64,000 nucleotides of DNA from an uncultured Granulosicoccaceae bacterium. Its GTDB lineage: Bacteria; Pseudomonadota; Gammaproteobacteria; Granulosicoccales; Granulosicoccaceae. The translations under genes were made by a program, and so were the position numbers. Below, in pieces: positions 55,732 to 64,000 of the stretch (the first letter of the stretch is position 1; every line of letters starts with the position of its first letter). Location: the NCBI GenBank assembly GCA_937930305.1, contig CALGLE010000018.1, forward strand, positions 79,229-143,228, read 5' to 3'. A model generated the notes under the pieces. The model ran no database searches. It worked only from the letters and a program-made list of their open reading frames with translations, and was not told the origin of the DNA.

Positions 55732-57918
55732 TTAGCTCGATTTGTTAGGAATATCAATCGCGACCGTGACCACCCCATTCGCCGCTTGCATTCTCGCCAC
55801 ACCACCGTGTGCCTCGGCCACCATGCGAACGATGTACAAACCTAAGCCCAAATGCAGATTTCCATCCTCTCCCGTGCGTGAAGAGAACATCGGATCAAAC
55901 ACGCTGGCTGGATCCAATTCATCGGCCAAAGTCCCTACATTGCTGACCGCCAAGCTCACCCACTCGCGTTCATTTTCAATTCGGCGATTCAGTGTTAACG
56001 TCACTTGGCTGTTTTGCGTAAAACCCACCGCGTTGTCGACTAATTTATCCAGCGCTTGTTGCAGTAACTCCGGTGCAGCAAACACTTTTTCACCCGCATT
56101 ATTGTCTGCCTGAAATTGAATGTGCGGGTATACCTGCTGATACCGGGCTCTTGCGCCAATTAAGAACTCTTCCAAAGAAAAGGACACCTTCTGAGCTTGT
56201 TGCATGGTTTGTTCAAGCCGGGTGGATTCAACCAAGGCTTTGATGATGTGGCCCAACTGATCAGCCCCACCGCTGGCACGATCTAACAACTGTTGGGTGC
56301 CTTCATCTAACGAATCCACATCGATATTTTCAATGGATGTTTTCACCACCGATAAAGGCGTTCTCAATTCATGCGATAAACGGCTCGACAGCGCTTCCAG
56401 GTATTGCGTGTAGTGTTTGCTTCGCCCGAGAAGTGACCCGATGGTACGCGAGAGTTCGCCGATTTCATCCTGCATACCACTGGCGGCAAACTGCGCTACC
56501 CGCCCATCTTTTGAAACCGCAGCCGAGGCTTGTTTGGATAAACGACGAATACGAAAGGACAACACAGTGGCAAACAACAACAGGGAACCACCCACCGCAA
56601 AACTGACCAGAGTTAATAAACTTAACAGCTGGGCTAAACGACTGCCCGCGTAAGACGATGCCCGACTATCGTTTGATTCAAACAACAAAAACCCACCTTC
56701 GAGTTCAGTATCCAGGCGTTTAAAATGACCCAGTACAAAATCGTATTCATCGGTTTGGTATCGACGCGCTTGCTGTAATGGATTCTGATCTGTTAAAAAT
56801 TCTTTAGGCAAATGCAGCCCATTAACTAAAGAGTACAGAGGCGCATCGGTGTACTCGCCTTTACGTTCGCGCAACATCGCAGATACCAATCGATAAACCA
56901 ATGCATCCCACAAACTGGAATTAGCCGGATCAAACGCAGTTGCGGAATCATCTTCCTCATACAAAGCGTTCACATCGGCCATCAATCGACCGTGAGAATC
57001 AAATAGTCGTGCGCGGGTTGCCGGAGTCACCCAGGAGGCAAGAGCGTCAAAGGCTTCTTCCGAGGTATGACGCAGCTGCGGATTGCTATCGGCAATTAAA
57101 GATTCGCTGTGCTGGCTGGCCATCTCGGTAGGATCCATACTGCCCACCCACTGTTCACGCGCCGAGCCGCGCTTATCCACATCCACATAGGCAATTCCAA
57201 AACTAGAACCATCCGGTGGAATGGGCATGGACAACTCAAGTTGCATCCCATTACCGGTGGCGGTCCAATGCCCTTTCCAAGACCCTAGAGTGTCACCCAA
57301 ACGACGTCGTGAGGTGTTCGAGGCAACTCGAGCCACCAACGGCCCAGGGGCTACCGCACGAAACAAACCGTGCGTGGCACTGCCGGTTGGGCGTTGTAAA
57401 AACACTTCCAGCGCATCCCCATTGGCTAATTGCGCGTAAGGATCGGGGCGCTCCCCTTCTGCGTAATCAACGACCAGCCTGGGAGGTTGATGAAAAACCA
57501 CTTCATCATCTTTCACATCCACAAAAACAAACAAGTCCCCATCGCGAACTGTTGTGCGCACCGCTACCGATGCTGTGACTGGGTTATCGTCGGAGTTGTC
57601 TGGCCCCGATTGTTGCAATGGGATGGTGCGAGCGGTTAGCTCACGCCAGTCATCGGCATAGCCATCGATAAACACTGGAAACTGCGCACGGGCTGCGAAT
57701 AAGTCCCCTCGGCTTGTGGTGTTACTGCGACGCTTTAATTCCTGCGCTAAGCGCGTGTTGGTTGCAAGAGAAGCTACGGCGTTGTTCACACGCAGCTGCT
57801 GTTCCTGCCGACGCGATTCTTCCAAGGCATCGTCAAGCTGACGAATGCTGTGCCAACCCACAACGGGAATGGCCAAGGTGACTAACCCAGCCACCACCAT
57901 TTGCATTTTTAAGCGCAT
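55732..57918 (-). CDS. pdsS: Sensor histidine kinase, resembling the dedicated sortase-system kinase
   Basis: Membrane sensor of 728 residues: N-terminal helix ([18 protein letters not shown]), a periplasmic domain of about 400 residues opening with [15 protein letters not shown] (a CBM9-like binding pattern), second helix ([21 protein letters not shown]), HAMP-like linker, HisKA with the phospho-acceptor His in [15 protein letters not shown] near residue 516, and HATPase_c with DNAVGF and HLGLGLYIV. Length and layout fit the kinase family tied to marine proteobacterial sortases, recalled rather than searched. It lies 25 bases after the regulator. Confidence 0.75.
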   Translation of the reverse strand: MRLKMQMVVAGLVTLAIPVVGWHSIRQLDDALEESRRQEQQLRVNNAVASLATNTRLAQELKRRSNTTSRGDLFAARAQFPVFIDGYADDWRELTARTIPLQQSGPDNSDDNPVTASVAVRTTVRDGDLFVFVDVKDDEVVFHQPPRLVVDYAEGERPDPYAQLANGDALEVFLQRPTGSATHGLFRAVAPGPLVARVASNTSRRRLGDTLGSWKGHWTATGNGMQLELSMPIPPDGSSFGIAYVDVDKRGSAREQWVGSMDPTEMASQHSESLIADSNPQLRHTSEEAFDALASWVTPATRARLFDSHGRLMADVNALYEEDDSATAFDPANSSLWDALVYRLVSAMLRERKGEYTDAPLYSLVNGLHLPKEFLTDQNPLQQARRYQTDEYDFVLGHFKRLDTELEGGFLLFESNDSRASSYAGSRLAQLLSLLTLVSFAVGGSLLLFATVLSFRIRRLSKQASAAVSKDGRVAQFAASGMQDEIGELSRTIGSLLGRSKHYTQYLEALSSRLSHELRTPLSVVKTSIENIDVDSLDEGTQQLLDRASGGADQLGHIIKALVESTRLEQTMQQAQKVSFSLEEFLIGARARYQQVYPHIQFQADNNAGEKVFAAPELLQQALDKLVDNAVGFTQNSQVTLTLNRRIENEREWVSLAVSNVGTLADELDPASVFDPMFSSRTGEDGNLHLGLGLYIVRMVAEAHGGVARMQAANGVVTVAIDIPNKSS

Positions 57919-57943
57919 GAACGTATCGCGTCAACCCACCGAA

Positions 57944-58660
57944 CTAGCTGGCGGTATCGGTATCCAACCAGCGATAGCCCAAACCATACACGGTTTGAAT
58001 GGCTGAAAAATCGTTGTCTAGTAGCATAAATTTCTTTCGAATGCGTTTAACGTGTGCCGTGATCGTTTGATCATCCAGCACAAGGTTTGCCGCATCCATT
58101 AACTGCTGTCGGCTTTTTACTTGCCCTGGGTGTTTCGCCAAACAGGCAATAAGCCAAAATTCGGTTACCGTGAGTTCCACTTTTTGCCCCGACCACGAGG
58201 CCAGTAAACGATCATGGTCTAGAGTGAGTTCGGCCACTTGTTGTACGGTGGATTCGGTGGGCGTTTTTAATGCATCAACCCGACGCAGCAAGGTGTTCAC
58301 TCGGGTGATGATTTGCTGCAGGCTAATGTCTTTGGTGAGGTAATCATCCGCACCCAGCCGTAGGCCTGAGATCACATCCAATTCACTGTCTCTGGCAGTA
58401 AGAAACATAATGGGTAATTGCTGCGATAAATTGCGCAATGCTTGACACAAACCAAAGCCTGCTTCGCTGTCATTGCCTAAACCAATATCGATAAGCGCTA
58501 GATCGGGCAAATTTTTCTTGCAAGCATCCAGCGCGGTATCGGCTGCGGCAAAATCCATCACGCGGTAGCCAGCTTTTTCCAGCGCGAACCGGTAGTTCTC
58601 TCGCAAAGCCGCCTCGTCTTCTACCAAAACAACGGTGCGGGGATTGGACGATGTCATCAT
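57944..58660 (-). CDS. pdsR: Response regulator, resembling the dedicated sortase-system regulator
   Basis: OmpR-like regulator of 238 residues. Receiver: VLVEDEAALRENYRFAL with the acidic pocket, LALIDIGLG with the phospho-acceptor Asp, MFLTARDSE, and the switch lysine in DYLTKDISL. C-terminal winged helix: ELTVTEFWLIACLAKHPGQVKSR and ITAHVKRIRKKF (cited in parts). GLRLGADDYLTKDISL is a signature I associate with the sortase-linked family. The tandem ATGs at 58660 and 58657 fit better than the in-frame ATG at 58708. Confidence 0.8.
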   Translation of the reverse strand: MMTSSNPRTVVLVEDEAALRENYRFALEKAGYRVMDFAAADTALDACKKNLPDLALIDIGLGNDSEAGFGLCQALRNLSQQLPIMFLTARDSELDVISGLRLGADDYLTKDISLQQIITRVNTLLRRVDALKTPTESTVQQVAELTLDHDRLLASWSGQKVELTVTEFWLIACLAKHPGQVKSRQQLMDAANLVLDDQTITAHVKRIRKKFMLLDNDFSAIQTVYGLGYRWLDTDTAS

Positions 58661-58781
58661 GAACCAGCCAGCCAATTTAAAGTGATGTGTTGTGGGCAAG
58701 GATAACAAGCTGGCGCAAGAATGCCGTGCGTTGAGGCGCAGGTGTCCGAATTCATCAGAATTGATCCACTAAGAATCTGAC

Positions 58782-58792
58782 CTTGGTCCAAG
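58782..58792. promoter_or_regulatory. Short palindrome in the divergent regulator/small-protein interval
   Basis: CTTGGTCCAAG: perfect 5-base arms around one base. Lies in the 188-base interval between the divergent response regulator and small membrane protein genes. Confidence 0.3.
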
Positions 58793-58798
58793 ATTTGC

Positions 58799-58835
58799 CG
58801 GTTCGGTGAGCTTAAATAGAGCCCATACCGAACCG
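58799..58835. promoter_or_regulatory. Perfect 9-base inverted repeat before the small membrane protein gene
   Basis: CGGTTCGGT (58799-58807) and ACCGAACCG (58827-58835) are perfect complements 19 bases apart. A TTAAAT/-10-like box lies between them. It ends 13 bases before the small gene's ATG and may be an operator for the adjacent response regulator or a leader hairpin. Confidence 0.5.
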
Positions 58836-58848
58836 AGGGAGCCACCCC

Positions 58849-59085
58849 ATGAACGACGTAATCCGCCCAATGCCCCCCAGCATCTCCAACGGGAGCGATG
58901 CGCCGGCGTCCCCTCGGGTCGGTATTTCTCATTCCCTTATCGGTTCGTCGTCACAAAAAGATGAAGCCTCAAGAACAGGCCAAGCGCAACATTGCGCCCT
59001 CAGGCAACAACGCTTTGCCATCATAACCGTGTACTCTTTGGCGATTCTCTTAGCATTGGGCTATGTGCCTGGGTTTGGCTTGTGA
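58849..59085 (+). CDS. Small tail-anchored membrane protein
   Basis: Seventy-eight residues: a polar, proline/serine-rich N-terminus and a single C-terminal helix (FAIITVYSLAILLALGYVPG). No family recognised. Support comes from GAGGGAG before the ATG and from the GTGA overlap of its stop with the start of the aminotransferase gene, which indicates translational coupling. Confidence 0.6.
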   Translation: MNDVIRPMPPSISNGSDAPASPRVGISHSLIGSSSQKDEASRTGQAQHCALRQQRFAIITVYSLAILLALGYVPGFGL

Positions 59086-60305
59086 CAAAACCACTTCCTG
59101 CTCTATCGAAGTTAGCAGATCGTATTGCGCCAGAAAATCATCACTCCGATGCAACCCGCAGCCCAGGTGATGATGCCTGGGCGGTGCATAACCGAGCCAT
59201 CGCAAAGGCTCGCGCCGGTGAATCCATCATCATTTTAAGCATCGGGCAAGAAGCCAATGAAACAACCCCAGAACCGATTGTGCAACAGGCCGTTGACCGC
59301 CTGCAGGCCGGCGACCATCATTACGCCGATGTGCAAGGTTCACCCGAATTACTTGACGCCATCGCGCGCTATCATCATCGAATAACCGGTCAACGCGTAT
59401 CCGCTGAACAATGCACCGCATTCTGTGGTGCGCAAAACGGTTTATTTGCCGTGGCGCAGGCGGTTTTAGAACCAGGCTGCGAAGTGGTTTTATCCGAACC
59501 CTATTACACAACCTACCCTGCTTGCTTCACCGCCAGTGGTGCACAGGCAAGACGCGTGGCATTACGAGCTGAAGATAACTATCAACTCAATGTGGATCGT
59601 TTACTGGCTGCTATCACACCAAATACGCGTGCCATCGTGTTAAACACACCCAACAACCCGATGGGCGAATGTTATGCCGCAGCAGATTTATCCCGCATCG
59701 TGCAAGCCTGTCGCGATCGCGGCGTATGGCTCATACTAGACATGGTGTACGCCGAATTGGTTGACCCCGATCAGCTGGCATTACCGCATGGGTTCGACGG
59801 TGCCGATGATGTGGTGATTTCCGTTGGCAGCTTATCCAAATCACATCGCATGACTGGCTGGCGTGCCGGTTGGGCCGTCGCACCACAACGCGTGGCCGAT
59901 ACTTTGAAAGATTTATCCCTGTGCATGCACTATGGCTTGCCCCCCTTTGTGATGAGTGCCGCCGCTCATGCGTTAAATAATGATACGCAAACGCCTAAGC
60001 TCATTCGAGAGGCGTTAACGCAGCGCCGACAACTGGTTAACACGCACTTAGCCAATCAATCAGGCATTAACCTAATCGACAGTGGGCAAGGCATGTTCGT
60101 GTTATTGGATGTGACGCAAACGGGTTTAAGTGCTAAAGATTTTGCTATGAAATTGCTGGATAACACCGGCGTATCCGTCTTACCTTGCGATGGTTTTGGT
60201 GCCGCCGGTGTCAATCTCATTCGAATGTGTTTAGCGGTGGATTCGCAAGACTTGGTGTCGGCCTGCAATGCCATCGCCGCATTCAATCTCTCATTGAGCG
60301 CTTAA
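59082..60305 (+). CDS. Class I/II pyridoxal-phosphate aminotransferase
   Basis: Fold-type I aminotransferase of 407 residues. LSIGQEANETTPEPI at the start, YADVQGSPELLDAIA, NTPNNPMGE, DMVYAEL, and the PLP-lysine site SVGSLSKSHRMTGWRAGW, then FVLLDVTQ and the substrate arginine near IRMCLA. GTG at 59082 overlaps the upstream stop by four bases. An aspartate/arginine/aromatic aminotransferase role is possible; substrate not determined. Confidence 0.88.
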   Translation: MTKPLPALSKLADRIAPENHHSDATRSPGDDAWAVHNRAIAKARAGESIIILSIGQEANETTPEPIVQQAVDRLQAGDHHYADVQGSPELLDAIARYHHRITGQRVSAEQCTAFCGAQNGLFAVAQAVLEPGCEVVLSEPYYTTYPACFTASGAQARRVALRAEDNYQLNVDRLLAAITPNTRAIVLNTPNNPMGECYAAADLSRIVQACRDRGVWLILDMVYAELVDPDQLALPHGFDGADDVVISVGSLSKSHRMTGWRAGWAVAPQRVADTLKDLSLCMHYGLPPFVMSAAAHALNNDTQTPKLIREALTQRRQLVNTHLANQSGINLIDSGQGMFVLLDVTQTGLSAKDFAMKLLDNTGVSVLPCDGFGAAGVNLIRMCLAVDSQDLVSACNAIAAFNLSLSA

Positions 60306-60315
60306 AACGCTCAAT
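60293..60315. terminator. Hairpin over the aminotransferase stop codon
   Basis: ATTGAGCG-CTTAAAA-CGCTCAAT, a perfect 8-base stem with the TAA stop in the loop. No T tract follows on either strand. It may separate the convergent aminotransferase and DUF1501 genes. Confidence 0.4.
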
Positions 60316-60367
60316 AGATATCGCGCGTAAATTTCCGTACCATGCCAACTTTAATGGTGTCGCCGAA

Positions 60368-61534
60368 TTAAGCCAACCGAGTCAGAGAGCGAACCCGCTC
60401 GTCTTCAAACGCGCTGAACTGATTATCGTTAACACCAAACCAGTTAGAGAGTACCGACGCATACAAACTGCGATAGTCCATCGTGTGGGCTGGATCCCCA
60501 TCGACAAGATCACTCAAGTCTGTGGGTGTGCCATACAGGCCACCATGGAGTTGCCCACCCATTAACAAATGCGGCGCGGCCGTGCCGTGATCGGTGCCAC
60601 CAGATTGATTCTCACTGGCACGACGACCAAACTCTGAATAGGTCATCACCAAAGTGTTATCCCATTCGCCCGCCTTCATTAAGGCTTGCCGAAAATCCGC
60701 CAAGGAATGACCCAATTGCCCCAGTAAATTGTTATGCCGACCCAGCTGCCCATTGTGCGTATCAAAACCTGATAACTGCACGCGATACACAGGCGTGTCT
60801 AAACCCGCTTGAATCAGATGCAATACCTGTTGCAGCTGAGCACCGAGTTTGCCGCGACCGACCTTAGCGGCTTTCGGGGAATTCGCCAGCTTGCCTTGCA
60901 ATAAATTCAGGGTTGAATCCAATTCCTGCATGCGAGCGGTCACCAAGCCGATGGACGGGTTAACTGCCGCGGTTGCCGTGTCAATCGGTTGCCTGGCCAC
61001 ATTCAATTGCTCGGGGCTACTCATACTTAACCAACGACCGCTTTCACTGTTAAACAGATTCATGTCGTTGATTAAACTAATGCCATGCGCATCCGAAACA
61101 TGGCGACCTAGTGAATGCTCAATATCGTGCGTGATCCAACCCTGACGACCCTCTGACACCCCGTCTCCACCACTTTCCCACAAGGCGATGGATTTAAAAT
61201 GCGAACGGTTCGGTGAGGGATATCCCAAACCATGGACCCACCCCATCTCACCGCGCTGCCAAGTGTCCAGCAGGGGTTTTAGCTGGTTGTGCACAGAAAA
61301 GTCATCTTGTAACTCAATGACTTCATCTTTGGTTAATGCCAAACTGGGGCGCAGCCGGTGATAGTGGTCATCTCGCATAGGCACCAAGGTATTTAAACCA
61401 TCGTTAGCGCCAGAGAGTTCAACCAACACCAAACGCCTGCCCGAGGTATTCGCACTGAGCCACTGGCCGTGCATACCAAACGATGCACCACACAGTCCCA
61501 ATAGAGTTGCTTTTATCCAGTCTCGTCGTTGCAT
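60368..61534 (-). CDS. DUF1501 family exported protein
   Basis: Alkaline-phosphatase-like fold protein of 388 residues of unknown activity. The N-terminus MQRRDWIKATLLGLCGASFG looks like a Tat signal (twin Arg; cited at the limit). LVLVELSGANDGLNTLVP, GLGYPSPNRSHFKS, YSEFGRRASENQSGGTDHGT (cited in parts) and the C-terminal DYRSLYASVL are family landmarks. Its ATG directly abuts the stop of the DUF1800 gene. DUF1501 and DUF1800 genes usually occur as such pairs. Confidence 0.9.
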   Translation of the reverse strand: MQRRDWIKATLLGLCGASFGMHGQWLSANTSGRRLVLVELSGANDGLNTLVPMRDDHYHRLRPSLALTKDEVIELQDDFSVHNQLKPLLDTWQRGEMGWVHGLGYPSPNRSHFKSIALWESGGDGVSEGRQGWITHDIEHSLGRHVSDAHGISLINDMNLFNSESGRWLSMSSPEQLNVARQPIDTATAAVNPSIGLVTARMQELDSTLNLLQGKLANSPKAAKVGRGKLGAQLQQVLHLIQAGLDTPVYRVQLSGFDTHNGQLGRHNNLLGQLGHSLADFRQALMKAGEWDNTLVMTYSEFGRRASENQSGGTDHGTAAPHLLMGGQLHGGLYGTPTDLSDLVDGDPAHTMDYRSLYASVLSNWFGVNDNQFSAFEDERVRSLTRLA

Positions 61535-64000
61535 TTAATACACCTGATACGTTGGGTTTAACAACCAACTGCGTACGTGCTCATACAGCTCTGCACGTTC
61601 GGAAAATTGTACTTGCGGGTTTTCCCAACCGGGAAGATCACTCACCGGCACGCCGGGGGCTAAGGCCGTATTCCAAGTAAAGCCTGCGTCAATCAGTTGT
61701 TCATGGCGTTCCAGCAAACTGTTCGCGATAATTGGCACCGTACGAACCGATGGGTCTTGTGGGTAAGGCCTGCGGGCAGTGTCATCTTGGACCCATGTAG
61801 GGATATCGCTTAAAGCGTTTCGCCCGGTTGGGGTGCGTTGCTTAAAGCTCTGCCGAACATCGGGCTGTTCAAGGCGATCAATAAGCACCGCAACCGTTTC
61901 TTTAATCTTTCTTCGGTTGGTGGGAAACTGATTTTTCTCGCGCTCTAACGCCGTCGTTAAAATATCAGTGGATTGCAGCAGCAAGGCATCAACCAGTAAG
62001 GCCTCATCATCATTGAGTGCATTCACATGGCACGCCTTTTCCTGATCACCTCGGCTACCCAAAGCCGAAAAACTGAGCATGCGCAAGGTGGGGTCGCGTT
62101 CATTATCCCAGGCACACGGTGGCCATTGTTCCACACAATCGGGCCAGCAACCCTCGTTAGATAGCCATAGATGCGGTTCGCCACCAACATCAATGTGATA
62201 CCAGGCACTCAACACCGGCCAATGACGCTGGCCCAGCCGCACGTCTTGAAACACCAATCGGACATGCAGAGTGCCATTGTTATTCAGTCGTGCCCATTCG
62301 AGGTGATTGGACGCATACCTCAAGGTGTTTTTCAACGTCTCACCAGAACGGTTGGCTTCAGGCTCACTGCCGATAGCAGACACATTGATATCGACATAAC
62401 CGGCGCAATACAAATCCCCTGCATCCGCGCCATTGGGTGGCGAACAAAAACTGGATTGCGAACCAGCGGTAGGAAACATCCGTATTTGGTTGGAACTCAA
62501 TGACCCCACGTAAAGATTTCTGTCCCCGGTGTCGCCCGCGTCATCGTTGGTAAAGTGCACACGCAGCGTGTTGCCTTGTGAGAGTAAACTGGGTTCGATC
62601 GCTAGAGGCACGGTTTGCCAGGGCAATTGATCACGACTGTCGATGGTGCCGTATCGAACCGTGTCCCAGCCGCCTACTAACTCTTGCTCATCCGCACTCC
62701 AAACCACACTCTCGTCGTTACTTAATAATTCAATTCGGTATTTCGCTGGCCCGTTAAATTCTTCGGAAGCTAACTTAATTGACAAGGCGTGTGGCTTGCG
62801 ATGCTTTTCCGCAGTTGGTTGCGCCATGGATTCAGCCATTGCATCGGTTGACCCCGCATCAGTTGTCATGCCACCGCTCATCATGTTAGCGCTTGCCATC
62901 ATGCCATCACCACTGTCATCACTCATGGACATGTCATTCATACTATTGGACATGGTCATGTCATTCATGCCATTTGTTACTGACATGCCATTCGGGCTAT
63001 TGGAGTTGGCCAGGGTGTTTGCAGACATCTCAATGGCGTTAGACTGATTCGGCTTGTTGTTTTTTTCCTCGCGAGTGGCCCGAAGCAACTCTTCCAACGC
63101 GGTGTAACGGTTTAATAACCGCCCAGGTGTTATCCAAGGCGCACCTTCCTTCCAACCAGAAACGTTCGGTGGTGCGAATAGATCCTGACCGGATAATTTC
63201 AACATGCGAGGTAATTGTTGGTTTATACGTTTGGGTGTATCCAGAGTGCGCGCTGTGCCGATGAGCAAGGTGGCTGGAGACTTGATTAACGCACCGCGGT
63301 TTTGTTCATGCCAGAACGATTCAGACTCTAATATGGTTCGATAAAGCACGCCAAGCTCATGCCCGGAATCGCGGAACGCAGACGCAAATGGCTGTAACTC
63401 GTTATCACTGGGCGTACGATCGGCAACCAGTAGGTGCCAGAAACGGGAGGCGATGAAGCGATCCAGTGCAGGCTGTTTTACAAGTAAAGTAACTAAGTCA
63501 TCACCATTAAAATTACCGGTCTCTCCAAACAAGGTTTTTTCTTCAAAATCGTGCTGCCAATGATCGAATCGAGCGGTTAAATTTCTATTCTGCGATACAC
63601 CATAACCGGTCAGTGCACGGGCGGCCTCCCTAACGGTGGCTTCATCGTAGTTACCTTCGCCTAACGTAAAGAGTTCGAGTAATTCTCTGGCTAAGTTTTC
63701 ATTGGGTTTGGCTTTGTAGTTTCTGGTGTTGTTCAAGTAATGCAGTAAGGCCGGGTCTCGAATCATTGCAGTGAGCAACGTCTTAAAATTTCCCATACCC
63801 AATTCGCGAAACGTTTGGTTTTGCCGAGCAATGGCCATGGATTGCCGATTGATGCCGCGATAGTTCGTGGCGAAGTGGTCGTGCCAGAACAACACCATGC
63901 GCTCAGTTTGTGGGGATGTGGTGGTGAGCATTTCGTCAACCCACCAGTTACGCAGTTGCGCAAGCTCACTGTCTCTTAACCGATCAAAATTGCGTTGTTG
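61535..64000 (-). CDS. DUF1800 family protein with Met-rich and carbohydrate-binding-like insertion (5' end outside window)
   Basis: About 821 residues visible; the frame is open through the window edge, so the start is missing. N-terminal DUF1800 part: WWVDEMLTTTS, FWHDHFATN, NENLARELLELFTLGEG, VREAARALTGYG and PPNVSGWKEG. Near 62870-63020 lies a Met/Asn/Asp/Ser-rich stretch (MNDMTMSNSMNDMSMSDD). Next comes a beta-rich domain (KYRIELLSNDESVVWS, GGWDTVRYGTIDS) that recalls Ca-dependent carbohydrate-binding modules, and a Cys-containing segment. The C-terminal 180 residues are helical. Function unknown; co-translated with the DUF1501 partner. Confidence 0.88.
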   Translation of the reverse strand, partial: QQRNFDRLRDSELAQLRNWWVDEMLTTTSPQTERMVLFWHDHFATNYRGINRQSMAIARQNQTFRELGMGNFKTLLTAMIRDPALLHYLNNTRNYKAKPNENLARELLELFTLGEGNYDEATVREAARALTGYGVSQNRNLTARFDHWQHDFEEKTLFGETGNFNGDDLVTLLVKQPALDRFIASRFWHLLVADRTPSDNELQPFASAFRDSGHELGVLYRTILESESFWHEQNRGALIKSPATLLIGTARTLDTPKRINQQLPRMLKLSGQDLFAPPNVSGWKEGAPWITPGRLLNRYTALEELLRATREEKNNKPNQSNAIEMSANTLANSNSPNGMSVTNGMNDMTMSNSMNDMSMSDDSGDGMMASANMMSGGMTTDAGSTDAMAESMAQPTAEKHRKPHALSIKLASEEFNGPAKYRIELLSNDESVVWSADEQELVGGWDTVRYGTIDSRDQLPWQTVPLAIEPSLLSQGNTLRVHFTNDDAGDTGDRNLYVGSLSSNQIRMFPTAGSQSSFCSPPNGADAGDLYCAGYVDINVSAIGSEPEANRSGETLKNTLRYASNHLEWARLNNNGTLHVRLVFQDVRLGQRHWPVLSAWYHIDVGGEPHLWLSNEGCWPDCVEQWPPCAWDNERDPTLRMLSFSALGSRGDQEKACHVNALNDDEALLVDALLLQSTDILTTALEREKNQFPTNRRKIKETVAVLIDRLEQPDVRQSFKQRTPTGRNALSDIPTWVQDDTARRPYPQDPSVRTVPIIANSLLERHEQLIDAGFTWNTALAPGVPVSDLPGWENPQVQFSERAELYEHVRSWLLNPTYQVY

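Noticed and set aside
1..64000. CRISPR arrays, insertion sequences, prophage, tRNA and rRNA genes
   Set aside because: No regularly spaced repeats, transposase or integrase motifs, cloverleaf-like CCA-ending sequences or rRNA signatures were seen; detection by eye could miss a degenerate tRNA.

Overview
The window reads as chromosomal DNA of a free-living, probably marine gammaproteobacterium. This rests on a MntR-type regulator, YadGH-type transporters, pyr and glyA genes, a D-glutamate DgcN/DgcA pair, and a two-component pair of the kind linked to proteobacterial sortases. It is gene-dense, with many start/stop overlaps and only one gap above 300 bases (21178-21494). I see no rRNA or tRNA gene, CRISPR array, transposase, integrase or phage gene. 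All homology calls come from recognised motifs; no search was run.

Left part (1-10.8 kb): 5' end of ilvE; tungstate-type transporter genes tupB-tupC without a visible binding protein; divergently, a membrane-ferritin iron exporter (mbfA) and an MFS transporter with no normal start; an acetate kinase fused to a PduL-type phosphotransacylase, overlapping a DUF924 gene; an amidinotransferase-EamA exporter-PfkB kinase operon; and a membrane-anchored protein with 17-residue tandem repeats, ended by a clear terminator.

10.8-17 kb, minus strand: a phospholipase-D-like protein, a lipoprotein and a di-heme cytochrome c, followed by dgcN-dgcA for D-glutamate breakdown.

17-27.5 kb: an exopolysaccharide locus with a Wzc-type tyrosine kinase, initiating sugar transferase, WecG/TagA glycosyltransferase, two GT2 enzymes, Wzy-like polymerase, GalE and a secreted GH16 glycanase. 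It has no flippase or outer-membrane exporter here. Its leader carries two interlocked perfect inverted repeats around an ideal Shine-Dalgarno. It abuts a truncated LTA-synthase-like membrane protein.

27.5-34.8 kb: glycogen metabolism, glgX facing glgC-glgA-glgB.

34.8-45.8 kb: an ABC-2 exporter, a coiled-coil OmpA-family protein, pncA, a glyoxalase-like protein, a cyclase-FHA fusion, a 2-oxoglutarate oxygenase, a Kef-type antiporter, pyrE, pyrC (with a possible coupled leader peptide) and mntR.

45.8-52.4 kb: metal import. A sitABCD-type manganese/iron ABC operon diverges from mntR behind a strong promoter with a palindrome at the start site. An Fe(III) fbpA-fbpB pair without ATPase follows.

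52.5-64 kb: glyA, a YadGH-type exporter, a histidine kinase/response regulator resembling the dedicated sortase system but without a sortase in view, a divergent small membrane protein coupled to an aminotransferase, and a DUF1501/DUF1800 pair. The DUF1800 protein carries a Met-rich stretch and a probable carbohydrate-binding insertion and runs off the right edge.
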